A stretch of 64,000 bases of DNA from Podospora pseudoanserina (Eukaryota > Ascomycota > Sordariomycetes > Sordariales > Podosporaceae). The notes below the pieces were generated by a model. It made no database searches. It was not told the origin of the DNA and saw only the letters and a list, made by a program, of their open reading frames with translations. This document shows, piece by piece, positions 1 through 11,796 of the stretch (the first letter of the stretch is position 1; every line of letters starts with the position of its first letter). The translations under genes were made by a program, and so were the position numbers. The stretch lies in assembly GCF_035222485.1 (NCBI RefSeq), contig NC_085920.1:7488001-7552000 (forward strand), read 5' to 3'.

Positions 1-300
1 TTAAATAAGCACGAGCTTATATTTCTACGTTAATTAATTAAAAAAAAAAAAAACTATTAGAAAGATTCTGCAATCTTTTAAAAGAGTACCTCTGCTTTGA
101 AAGTTTTAAGAGCCAACTAAATGCCTACTTTTTAAATCTTTTCAGCACTGTAAGCTACTATAAGCCACTATGATTTACTATAAGCTACTATATATAGGCT
201 ACTATAGGCTATAATAAGCTATTATAAGCTATAAGCCCATAGGCTTTATAAGCTTTTGCTCAGTGCATCTAGTATTGGTAATATAATTAATACTACAAAT
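1..300. repeat. AT-rich block with degenerate short tandem repeats
   Basis: This stretch is far more AT-rich than the rest of the window. It carries A and T runs and, at about 147-255, a run of imperfect copies of a roughly 10-12 bp unit built around TATAAGCTACTA and TAGGCTATAA. TpA dinucleotides are frequent, which is what repeat-induced point mutation leaves in many Sordariomycetes. I infer the right edge of a RIP-damaged, probably repeat-derived island that continues to the left of the window. No reading frame or element end can be recognised, so the source cannot be named. Confidence 0.6.
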
Positions 301-3221
301 GATTCGTATAGTCAGGCATAGTCTCACGTATTTCAGTGAAATATCCAGGCCCTTAGCAGGTAGTTCAGAGGTGGCCAGTGCAGCTGGCAAAAGTGGCCCG
401 GGTTTGGCTAAAGTTCTTCAGTTCAGTTTTGGCCAAAAAATGGCAGCTGATCACACACCCTCAGCTCCTGCTCTCACTTGCACGTCAGGGCCCACCTCCT
501 TCGTTTGCCCCTCCGAAAGCTATGACCCTGCATTGCACCAATCACAGAACAGCACAGGCTAAGAGCACGCCCAGAACGGAAAGTGCTCATGGAGGGCGGG
601 GGATGGGAACACAAGAGACGGAGGCAGGCAGGAGAGTAGGCAACACTGCATTTCATTCCTCTGCATCTCACGCTCTGACTCGCATGATCGATCTTGCGAA
701 GCAGCGGTCTCGAACAGGGACCAGTACGAGCGGGAAGCAGCAGCATCGAGCGTCGACAATACCTCCGCCGCGCCATCGCCATCTGGCTGGCTGTCTCTTG
801 GTCTGTCACTGTCTTGAGCCACGCTGTCTCACGGACTTAGCCATCCACCCCCTCCCCTTCTCTCACTCTCCCACCCAGACATCAACTGACCCCTCCGCAG
901 CTTCCGGCCGGGCCAAGCACTGCTGATTAAAAACTCCCGCTCAGTGTGTCACTGTCGCCGTGGATCTTTAAGCGAACCGGGCCGACCGCCTCTGCAGCTC
1001 CAATACGCGACTTTGCCGCCGCCGTGTCCCGCTTCTTGATCAGATCTTACCATGGAACACGAGCGCTATGAGGGGGCCCTGTGCCTGCCGCCCCAAGAGC
1101 AAAAAAAAACCTTTGCCATGGCAAAACGCTCACACGGACTAGCCCACAGCTACGCTAAGTTAGTGTGCGTGGTATCATCCATGCAGCAGGGATGGCTCCA
1201 AGATTTTTCTGCGAATGGCATGCTGTTGGCAAAGTAAGCGTCGTGTGTGGAGGCAACAACAAGAAAACGAGAAGCGATCACGCTGCTGATGAGCAGGACA
1301 GATACAGGGTCATATCCCAGGCACCCGAATTGCCGTGGGTGGGGTGGGAAACAAATAACATGCATGTAACAATGGGACGGGCCAGTGGCAAGGGTGCGGT
1401 GTTCCTCCGGCTGGCAAAAGACGGAGGGTGTGATATTGATGGTGGTGGTGAGGGTGATGGTGGTTTGCTGTTGTAATGGATTGGACTGTCTTGAGAAAGT
1501 CCTCGGCGAGCAGCAAGGGAGATGGGAGAACACAAGGGCCGGTTCTGATGACGCGTGAGGAGCTGTTGCTCCCCAGCTTCGAGAAAAAAACGTCCATCGA
1601 TCCGGAAACGTGTCGGCAGGGTTCGTGCTGGAGATCTATTGGACGTTCCCGTCCCAGCGTCCAGGACAGTGGGTTGAGTTGGCGGCAATCCAAGTCGGAG
1701 ACTAGCGAAGCCCGCCCCACTGGAGTGCTGAATCACTCTCGGGCCTGTCCGCTGGACTCCAGCTCACAGCTTACAAAAGTCACAACCTCACGGCTCTGCC
1801 ATTGCATTTTCCCGGCCTGCCGCCTGTTATGTTGTTGGTGAGTTGTGGGTCGCGCATCGGCCTTTGTGTCCGCTGTCCGCTGATGACGGACGACAGTTGC
1901 AGGTATAGCCATGCGCTAGTATTGTGCTAACATGAGAGAGCCCTCGCATAGCATCCTTGCCCCCTCTTTGAGCCAGCATTCCCGATCGCGGAGCACTGCT
2001 CTAATGGACCGATTGCCCCTCTCGTCCGCCTTCACCGTGGACGAGTGAGAAGAGCCAGAAGGCTTTTCTGCTTCTGTCGACGTGCAGTTAGATCCAGGCC
2101 TACAGCTTCTCACATATACCCACTGAGGGTGCGAAGGGACGGACGAACTCGATGATGAGGTGGGAGTCGTCACGTAGCATCGCCGCGATTCTGAACCTCG
2201 ACCCCACTGCATCACACCCTCCCGGGCCAAAGGTGATGGTGGAAGATGATGCTGGTGTGGTAAGACGGCTTGACACGGGAAACGATAGAATCGAGCGCCA
2301 TATACAACGAACTGGTCATACTTGTTAGACCGTCAACTTGTCAACGACCGGCACTTGTGTCCAGCAACCGAGCCCGACTTTGTTCCGGTGCTGTCGCTGC
2401 AGCCCGCCCTGGGGAGGGTGAGCCGGCAGGCTGGCAGGGCTTGGTGAACGGTGTTTGTGCTGCCCTCATGGCCCAGGAGCCTTGCAGTCTGATTCGACCG
2501 ATTCATCATCAGGGCGGTGCCAACCGTGCGGGTGGAGCTCCTCGCCGGATGTCACGCTAACGAGCGGGTGTGCGAGGGTCGCCCGTGCGTTGCAGTCCCG
2601 CGTCGGGTCCTGTGCCAACCCAGAAAAGCCGATGGGCCTTGTAACACGACGGGACGGGTGGGCAAACCGTCAGAAACCGCATCAAGAGATGTGTCAACCA
2701 GACGATTTCCCCCCGGCCCTCCACCAGAGACGAACGGACAACCGCTATTGGCAATCCGTCCCGGGAATCATACACATCTATTCTCCCCTCCAGAAGGACC
2801 CTCTTGGCAAGCATACACAACGCACGGAGCAGTCTGGGACAGCCTCGAGCCTCGGTGATCGGTGGCCGGTGGAGCCAAGGATCGGATGGATCGAGTGACT
2901 GCGGCATGGGGATTCGCGTGCCGCCCGCTCCTCTTTTAGGCTCATCCCGCTGGCCTTCTTCCGGACCTGGTCTCTGATAGGCCCACCTGAGCCCATACCC
3001 TTGCACCATTCTGACCGCAACTGCACGGCGATGGCTTGCTCGAGTACGGTACAGTGGAAGTTGCTCAACCTATTGGCTGGTCCTCGATCACGTTCTTTCT
3101 AGCCTCAGCTTCCCATTTCCAAGGACGTGGAACCATCAGGGGCCACAGCAAGCCAATCCGACATCGTGCCTACCATGGGATGAGGCCAAGCATAACTCTT
3201 GGTGCGCGGGGGGGAAACTGA

Positions 3222-3600
3222 GGCAGGACTCCCTGCCACCCCACCACTCCGCGATGGACGAGTTGCTTCCATATTACCATTCTCACTTGTACACATGTTC
3301 GGTTCGCTGCATGCCATCAATGACACGGGGTTTCCGGCCCCCCCATTGGACAACCGTGGTGGGAGGATGAGCTATTACTGCGCAGCTATCTTGAAATGCG
3401 TAAGAGGGTGCACGCAAAGGTACTGCGAAAGTCATATAGCTCGCGCACACAAGCTGCATGCGGGGAGAGGTCCGAGATCTTCTGGTCACACCCGCCTCGC
3501 TTGTGATGCCCGTTGCTGCGAAGTTTTGCTTTTGTTGTGCGTCGGTTCGTCGTCATGACAGGCTTTCCAGCACCGCCTCTGCGGTACAAAGGTGTCGCGA
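3222..3600. repeat. Three diverged copies of a short motif (GG-AG-x-P)
   Basis: Three short segments, at about 3222-3260, 3322-3360 and 3555-3600, are similar to one another. On the minus strand they read GGVAGSPA, GGAGNPV and GGAGKPV; on the plus strand GLPATPPL, TGFPAPPL and TGFPAPPL. Comparing 3324-3345 with 3557-3578, all seven mismatches fall at every third base. That spacing is what selection on a protein leaves, but the match is only about 22 bp long and no complete gene around it could be built. Treat as a candidate coding remnant or chance. Confidence 0.25.
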
Positions 3601-6600
3601 TGTTGAGGGAGCGATATCTGAACATACATGGTCACAACCTTGGTACACTCCTTCCGCTTCGGTTCTGCACTTCGGTGCTACTGAGCTCGGTTACGGCTTA
3701 TCCAAGCCGACAAGCATCAGCGCAGTTGGGCGGTGTGCTCAACCAGGGGGAGCAACTTCAGCCGCGGCCGTGGGCGTGCATTTCGCACCATCCTCCGCTA
3801 TGGGCTGCATACGTTCACCGTCAAGATTTAATTGAGTGCTGGGAATGTGTATTGAACTGGGTTTGTGCGGGAATATGTTTGGCCAAAGTGATAGCCTTTT
3901 GCGTTTCAATCCCGGCTCACCGGTCCCATCGTCTCGTCAGGCCTGATGGGATGTTTGTTGATTCAGGATGAGAGCGGGGGATGATCTCCGGATGGTAATC
4001 CTGACAGCGACAATCCAACCTCTTTCCGATGTGGACTGTGTCCATGTGAGGGAGAAGAAGCGCCCAGTTTCGGGTTCGGGCGTGTCTTCGGGCATAACCA
4101 TATATGAGGTCTCGCTTTGCTGCACACTGCACAAGACATCATGAACTGACGAAAACTTGGGGTGACCAAAACAAGCAGAGCATCTGAGAAGAATCCTAGC
4201 CCTGCATCTACAGTAGTGGTATCTGGTACCCCCCGCGAATCCCCTTCTCAAATTGGGAACAGGCAGCGGCAGCAGGGGGGGGGACGTCCCGAGGGTCTGT
4301 TCCCTCGCCTTGGGTCTTGCACCCCCGTCTCATCTGATGCCTGGCCAGTGAAGGGAGAGAGTGATCAGCAATCTTGCAAAATCGTCACAGCTACTTGTGA
4401 CAACCGATAAGAGTAATTTTTCTAGCCAAGCGTTCACTTCGGTCAACCGAATGTTGGTATTGCAAACCAGTCGAAGACGAGTTGCAGGTCTCATCAAGGC
4501 TGTACGACAGCAGCAATGCCGATATTTGCAGACACACAGGGCTCGGTCAGTCTTGCACACAACTCTAGACAGTATCACAGCAGGAGCTGAAGTCTGTTTG
4601 AGCAAACCCCCACAACAGTGACACCTGTCTTGAGCAACGGGTCCATGGAGAGATATTATTATCCACCGACATGTCTTGCATGGTTCAAGACACGCGGCAT
4701 GTTTCTTCTTGGTGGCAGAAACATCCATCAAGCGAGCTGAACTCCAAACGCCTTCAAATCCATCCGCTAGTTCCACCCGGGGGGGGGCGGGGGGAAATTG
4801 AGCCTACCATCTCTCTTCAGCACCACCTCTCTCTTTGGGCCGTATGGACACTAATTCAATGGTAACATGACCAAAGGCTCGGTTGGGTCATGTACGATCG
4901 AGGACTTATCGCCCGTCATGGCCCTTCATGGCCCCAAGTTCTCAGCTCACGATAGTCTGCCCAGCTCCATAAAGCAGAATCGCGCGGTCGCCAGTTCCTG
5001 ACGTCGCAGGTCTGCTGCAAGGCAATCTTGCGTGTCTTCATACAAAAGCCGAGCATTCTCTTGTAGTGCAAGTACTTGGTAGTTCTCATGCCGGCCCAGC
5101 GTCCAGTCGACGGGTAGCCAGATCGCTGGAGAGCACGCGAGCCATGCTGACCAACTTTCGGAGCAGTAGCAGGGTGTCACGACAGCAGCGCGTGGTGTGT
5201 TTCTACTAGGCGTCATTTGGCTCACGTTTTGCTGGACCAACGACTCTTCGGTCAACTTCAACATGGCATCAAATATGACCAGTCATTTTCTTCGTCGCCT
5301 TGTTGATCTCCATGTATAGATTCCGGGCGTGGCTTAGCAACTGTTGCTACTCCAATTCGGCCCTGACATGGATGGGATGGCTGTGAGGTCGTAGAGGCAT
5401 ATCCCGTCCGCAGATGGCCTCTTTGACCTCCGTACCGGTCTGACCACCTCAGTGTGCTTGACGGGCCAGGTCCTCGCTGGCAGCGGAATGATCCGGAGTG
5501 TCCAGTTCGAGCCCTTTCCATACATCCCCTTCGAAGCGAGGCGATGTCCGAACAATGGCCACGACAAGGTCAGCCAAGGCTAATGTCGGTGGGTTATATG
5601 TCCATTCCAGCACTGCGAACGTCGTCTGGAAGGGCCAGCTGGCTGAAAATTGGCCAAGGCGGGCGTGTTTGAAAAACAAATTCATACTCGACAGGTGCAT
5701 TGTTCGAAACGCTGGCTACGTGGCGAGGGGTAGGCAAGGGATCCGTCGCTTGGGATAGTGTATCTGGCCCAAACACCCGCGGCCCGGGCGAGCGGTCGGA
5801 CAAATCTCACGATGCGCAGATTGGATCTTGAATAGCTATCAGAACAGGTGTTCGGGCCCGAATGGCCGCCAACGAGACGCCCTTTTAACGCAGCAAAGCG
5901 GCACAAAACAACCACTTCGAGAGCGAACGGGCGCGTCAACGTCCAGAAGCGACAAAAAGGCGGTCAACATTCAAGCAAAAAACTAACAATGAGCCGGACG
6001 CCCGAATGCTGATCACATTTGTCTGTCACAAGCAGAGGGAGAACAACGGGCCACGACAACAGAAAGCGGTTGTGAGTGGTTGTTTAGGCGGCGCCCATCG
6101 TGTAGCTGAAAAGGGCTACGATTGGATATTACGGCTCATTGCCTTTTCCGTGAAACAACAGCATACGCAACCCGCACAGCCAAACTTGCAGGGGGTTGAG
6201 ACGAATGAGTGCACGAGATGTCAGTCACGTGAGCAAAAGCTGCTGTACTCCACAGATTCGCTTCCGCGCGAATTTCCGTAAGAGAAAACGGTCCTCGCGT
6301 GGGAATGGCTGGAAGGGGCTTTGCAAATGGAGGGGGACGGGGCCACATGCGGAGAGGCCAGGCGCCTCCCTTGCGCACAATCGTGCTCATCGTGATGCCA
6401 GGTGCTGGGCGTTTCTGGGGGTGTTCAGGGTGTCAAGGTAGCAGAAGTCCCAGGATGGCCTGTCCAGGAGTGGCTTGTTTTGGATCCCCTTGTCTTCGGT
6501 GACGGAGTGGCGTGAGTGGCGACCGTGGATGGTCCTTGCTTGGCTGCTCCGTATCGCCCTTCCCCGAAATCAGATCTGGGAATGCCCCAGCTCTTGCAAT

Positions 6601-6889
6601 CGCTTGGCAGAAAATGGGAACCTCCATCAAGGGCGGGGGCAGTCCGTAACAGTAACATCCACCCAAGCAACTTGATACCATACACGGACCGAGCGACACC
6701 GCCGTTCCCTCTCCCCCGTATCGCTTTTTGTTCAAGAGGGGACGAGTCTCGCGCGCTTGACGAATCGAAGGAACCCAACGAGAGACGATTTGTTGGTTGG
6801 TGCTCGATGCAGCAACATGTATCCGAATCAAACCCCCTTCACCAGCACACTCCCCTACATGAGCTAATGCCACCCACCTCACCGAGGCC

Positions 6890-6930
6890 GCACACCACAG
6901 CACACCACAGCACACCGCACCCCCAAATCG
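6890..6930. repeat. CACAC/AGCACACC-type minisatellite
   Basis: Near-perfect copies of a 10 bp unit, ACAGCACACC, lie in tandem. A related array sits at about 10618-10680, also in the gene-poor arm. Confidence 0.7.
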
Positions 6931-9900
6931 CCCTCAGTACGTGACATCTTTACATGCGACGGCACAATCACGGTGAGAAGGCCCCTCCAGGCCAACAGGG
7001 CTGTCGAACAAAGGGAGACAGGGCATCCAAGGGGCCCTGTAGAATTCATGTTACACTGAGGGCCGCGAACTGTACCTTCCCGTTCCGCGCTTCCCGGGTG
7101 CCATGTCCGTCATTGCCTCATTCCTGCAGTTCTGTTGTCCCGCTGACGGAGAGGAGAAAGCCACTGGCACACGGGCAACTGTCGTCCAACAACCCGAAGT
7201 GGTCGGAGTTGGGGGGTAATCGTCGGGCTGTCGACACCTTGACCAGACCCAACATCGAATCCAGGTGTAGGGCTGAGCGGGAATTTCCTGACCGCTTTTG
7301 GTGGAATCGATCAGCATCAGGAAGTTCACACGACCCTTGGCCTCTTGCTCCCCCTCACCCTTGACTGCCTGCCGGCCGGCCGATCTCGCTAGACTCGGTT
7401 CTTGTCACAGTGTAAGTGTAAACTACAGCCAGCCTCCTTCGAGCGGCCGAGGGATTGTTGCGATACCTGTCGCCTGCTGCTGCGCGGGCCCTGCAGCAAT
7501 TGCTGCGGCGATATGCCCCGTGGTGGCACAGAGGCACCCAGTCGAGGTGACTTCCTGGATGGATAAACACTGCTGATGGTGCAGATGGTCCTGTGCAACC
7601 AACCTTTTCAGGTCGCCTCACCACAACCGCAGCTCTCCAGAGCTCTTCCTCACCAGGGGTTGGGGGAACACACGAGCTTCACACAACCGATGTCATCCGA
7701 CTCACACAGCCGCCAGGAGACCACTGTGTGCATACAGGTACCTGCGGTGGCACAGGTCACTTTGGGAGAGGTGATAGCTCGGACGCAGGTTTCTCTCAAT
7801 CTGGTCATCCGGCAGCCCCTTCGCCGAACCTCCAGTCTCCCGCGCGGCAGGACTTGTTTGGATCTGACAGGCCGGTCGAAGAGGGTCTTATGCTGCCGTC
7901 CCATGTTTTTCGAAACGCCGGCCAGGCTTTTGTAGGGATAAAGTTGGGATTTTGCAGCAATGGGTTGGCAGGCTCCATATATCAACCCACGCACTTCGGT
8001 CACGGTTCAGGTGGTTGGAAACCTGTCGGAGAGATCCTCCCTCTGCTTGTCCACCAGGCTAATGTGAGATTCGTTTCAGTCATCACTCTAACGAAGCCGA
8101 TTGCGCCTCCATCTTGACGCCGGCCCGGATATGACCACTTCCCTCACTGCCTGCGTGGCCCGAGAGGAAAACCGATAAACCTTGTGTGTTTTGTGGTGAC
8201 GTTGCAGTCCCCTGCTCCCTCCGATGCCGATGCGGGCAGTGTGGGCAAACAGACAGACGCAGCGCTCGTGGAACAGGCACAGAGACGCCCTTCCAATGCA
8301 GAACCAAAAAAAAAAAAAAAACTCACAGAGCCGGTCAGCTCGCAATAAAACACTCAATTGGAAACGAATCCGGACAAACGGCGGTGAGGATGGCGGACCC
8401 CCGTATCGCCTACCGGCCGACCATTGCCAACACGGCACCGCATCACACCTCACTCACCTTGGGACCCTCACCCCATCAGTCAATCTCGGACCTGCTGGTT
8501 GCCCAACGCGCGGGGCTCGGTGCTGTGCGCCCACGGAAAAACATTTCGAATGATGTTTGGATACTCGCAGCAAGCATGTTCTGTCCCGCTCCTCTGATGC
8601 GGCTTGGTACAGGCAGGCCACCGAAAGCTGGTCGGCTGCCTGCCGGTATATGTCCGCAACATAAGGGGCTATATCAAGACATGATGTGTCGTCTTGAAGC
8701 TTCCCCGCACCCCAGCAAAGCTGGCTAGCCAACCATCCAACCAGTCCGACAACCATCGGGTCACGGGTCGATCGAGTAATGTCTGGCAATCCGGTTTTCT
8801 GGGCCGTTCTCTCGTCTTGTTTTGCGGCCCAACAAACGCCTCATTGACGGGTGCCCGTTGAAAGCCGTCCCCGTTGGCAGGAACTGGGGTTGCACCAAGG
8901 AAGGGTGCCGCCAGCCAGTGCTGGGTGCAGCGGGTATTATCTAAGTGTGCAGTGACCCGGCTGGAAAAAAAGTGAGATCTGACACTTCCGCCCGGGGACG
9001 GGTACGGGCGGGAGACACAGGGAGAGCAGGTACCCCATCAGCATGGGTGTCCTGACTGTTCTCAGGAGCCCAAAGAGATGGAGCAGGTTGTGATGAGTAT
9101 CACACAGCATACGCATGTGGAGGTGGGTAAAACTCCCATGCCACGGTCACTTTTTGCTCCTCTCCTCATGATGATGATCTGATGGCTTGCTTTTCTCTCT
9201 CCTCCCCCCCCTCCCCTCCACGCAGTCACAGGGTCCGAAGAGGGCTCGCACCTTTTTCCTTCTTGATACCACCGCCCACCACCCTCTTCGCGAAGCGTGC
9301 TTCCTTAGCTTTGTGGCCCTGCCCTTCCCTTCCACCACAACCCCGCTTACCGACATCAGGTTGCAGGAAGCCCGCCGCAGCCCGCTTGCCGGTCTGTTTT
9401 TGCCTGGCTGTGCATCAAGCACCATGGCACGACAGCAAAAGGCGACCAAGGTGCAGCAAGGCAGCGGCGCGTGAGGGATTTGCCTCGGTTCGGTGGCTTT
9501 TTTCTATCATATGAACTTGCAGTTGATCAAGGCAGGAAGATGGACAGAGAGATGGTGAAAGAGAGAGAGAGAAACGCGGGGCAGCTATCCGTGGTAAGAC
9601 AGGGTAGGTAATCTATGAGACTGGTCTGGACTGATATTGATGTTTCGCCGGGCACCCACCACCGTGAACCAAACCCCGGGCTGAGCCGAAGGTTGGTACT
9701 TGGTAACTATACGGCCTGGGGACTTATCCATCTGATATTAGATTGTTACGCCGTGGATTAAATTACAATGCAGCAGTCGTCATATGAGGTCTAGACAGGA
9801 TTAAGGGGTGTGCGTAGTGTGCGTAGTGTGGCGTCACCGCACCCTCTCGTGAGGACAAGAAAGAAACTAAACGGTTTGATCTACTCGATTGTTTATGCGC

Positions 9901-10404
9901 GCGGGAAGATCAGATGGTGTGGAGGATTCATGCCTGCCTTGGCTTTGTTTCGTGACGTCCCCTTTTGCCGTCTTCTCTTCCCCACACACCGGCCGGCAGT
10001 TTTTATCACGCAAGGGCTTGTTTTGCTTTCTTCCAAGTTCTTGGAACAAGCAAGGGACACTTGTTGCGGACCGACGCGAGGGGGGGGAAGGGGGAAAGGA
10101 TCGTCGTTTGTTTGGAAATGCAGGTGATCGTTTTTGGTGGTGGATGATGTCTGGGACGCTAGCGAAGAGTTATGTGTTTATCCTATTGTTGGTGGTGGTG
10201 ACTCCTGGAGAGGAGAGGGGGTGCATTTACCGACCTAGCAGGGGGCGTGGGAAAGGTCTTGTCTTTTTTCTTCTGTCTCGCTGTTGTCTTGGAGTGAGTG
10301 TTGTGATGTTGTTTCTGATCAGCAAAACATGAAATCTGGGGGGGGGGCAAGCAAAAAGAAATTATGGTGCAGTGAACCAGACAATGATTGATTGATGGGA
10401 GCTG

Positions 10405-10458
<54 letters not shown>
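10405..10458. repeat. (TG)n microsatellite, about 54 bp
   Basis: An uninterrupted TG dinucleotide run of about 27 units lies in intergenic DNA. On the other strand it reads as a Thr-His repeat in a spurious frame. Confidence 0.95.
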
Positions 10459-10462
<4 letters not shown>

Positions 10463-10530
10463 TGTTGCTTAAGCGAGGCAACAAAGGGATGAGGAATGTC
10501 TCTGTTGGAGCCAAAAATATATTTCATGAT

Positions 10531-10550
10531 GTCTTGTCTTGTCTTGTCTT
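10531..10550. repeat. (GTCTT)4 microsatellite
   Basis: Four perfect pentamer units, just right of the TG array. Confidence 0.9.
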
Positions 10551-10617
10551 GGGGACATACGATGGTGCTTGTGCTCTGGGTGGACGGTATATGGCATACC
10601 AAGAGGAGATGTTCTGG

Positions 10618-10680
10618 ACAGCACACCACAGCACAGCACACCACAGCACAGCACACCACACCAAACCACACCAAACCACC
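10618..10680. repeat. CACAGCACAGCACAC / CACACCAAAC tandem array
   Basis: Two blocks of short tandem units: first a 15 bp unit based on CACCACAGCACAGCA, then about two and a half copies of CACACCAAAC. It is related in sequence to the array at 6.9 kb. Confidence 0.8.
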
Positions 10681-11172
10681 ATACCATCCTTCCTCCCTTT
10701 GTCAATGATGCTGGCTGGCCGGCTGGCTTGGGTACAAAACAAGCAGAGCGGGCGGGCAGGCAAAACTTGGTTGGTTTTGGGGTTTGGGGGTGGTGCTTTG
10801 CTGCTCCGTCCCGCTCCGTCCCGTTGGGCGGGCTTGAGCGTCGGGGTGATTCCATAGGGTGGGGCGTTCTTTTTTATTTTATTTTTTTCTTGTCCGTGTG
10901 CCCCCGTTGGGGAAACCTTTTGGGGGGGCTTACGGATACAGGGCACACTGTGTGTAATTTTGGTGGATGGGGGCAGTTTACGGTTTGATACGCAGGCAGA
11001 GAGACGCTGCCTAATGGGGTAAAGAGTGGGCTTGTTAAAATATTAATTACACACGATTTCACGCTGGGGGCAGCGAAATACAGTCAGTCTTGTAAACGGT
11101 CGGGTTTGATGACCATCAGTGAGGTCTGTCATTGAAAGATTGGTCATCATCAGCGTTGGCCTCCGAGTGTGT

Positions 11173-11173
<1 letters not shown>

Positions 11174-11206
<33 letters not shown>
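11174..11206. repeat. (GAC)11 trinucleotide repeat
   Basis: Eleven perfect GAC units lie in noncoding DNA about 600 bp upstream of the methyltransferase gene. Confidence 0.95.
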
Positions 11207-11504
11207 AACGGAGTGAAAGCAACCAAAGCTGTCGCAGAGTTGTTGGAGAGGGTAAGGGAAACTCGCCGGGGTATTTGAATTGTGAGTAGATATTCACAGT
11301 CATTTGAGTTGCTCGTGTGAGGGTTGGGGTGAATATGTGCCCGATATGTTTCCGGAGAAGAGGGAAGATGTGCGTATTTAAATGTCCAGAGTGGAAGGCC
11401 AAAGAGATCACAAGAGTTCCTGACGTGTAGAGATATTCATTATCAGATTTCGCACTTTCTGATTTGATTAGGTATGTGGTGTTGGATTGGGGAGTTGAGG
11501 TTGG

Positions 11505-11540
11505 TTGGATTCAAGGTTGGATTCAAGGTTGGATTCAAGG
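11505..11540. repeat. Three perfect copies of a 12-mer upstream of the methyltransferase gene
   Basis: TTGGATTCAAGG is repeated three times without a break or mismatch, about 260 bp before the methyltransferase start codon. It could be a recent slippage product or a reiterated factor site; nothing here identifies a factor. Confidence 0.9.
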
Positions 11541-11796
11541 TGGGAGCTTTCGACAGCCACGAGGAAGCTCTCGCTGGGTTGGATCACTACTTGCTTCTAC
11601 GACTATCACTGATGAGAATCACTAACCAGAAATCAATCAATGGGCGGGAATCCAGATGCTAACGAGAATGCTTTCGCAGATATTTGTACTCCATCACCAA
11701 GATCGGCCCGTCAGCACCGTTCAACCATCCATATCACCGACCTGCTGATCACGTAGCCAGCTGGCTTTCCTCAGCCGAAACTCTCACCATCTCAAC

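Larger units (their letters stand above)
301..11796. other. Gene-poor left arm, about 11.5 kb
   Basis: No convincing protein gene was found on either strand. Open frames here are at most about 180 codons, do not join across splice signals into a recognisable family, and overlap each other in several frames as expected of GC-rich noncoding DNA. Base composition is near that of the flanking genes, so this is not RIP-mutated. It contains microsatellites at 6.9, 10.4-10.7 and 11.2 kb, A/T homopolymers (8308-8322) and stretches of AC/CA-rich sequence. It may hold long noncoding transcripts, fast-evolving genes with many small exons, or regulatory DNA of the methyltransferase gene to the right; the sequence alone does not decide. 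Confidence 0.5.

Noticed and set aside
378-926. 182-codon frame in the left arm
   Set aside because: No domain, no codon bias, overlapped by other frames on both strands; no support for a gene.
9187-9474. 95-codon frame at 9.2 kb ending MARQQKATKVQQGSGA
   Set aside because: CT-rich leader-like composition with no family match and no downstream exon; could be a leader but not a supported gene.
10405-10458. Thr-His repeat protein from the TG microsatellite
   Set aside because: Only a translation of a dinucleotide repeat in noncoding DNA.
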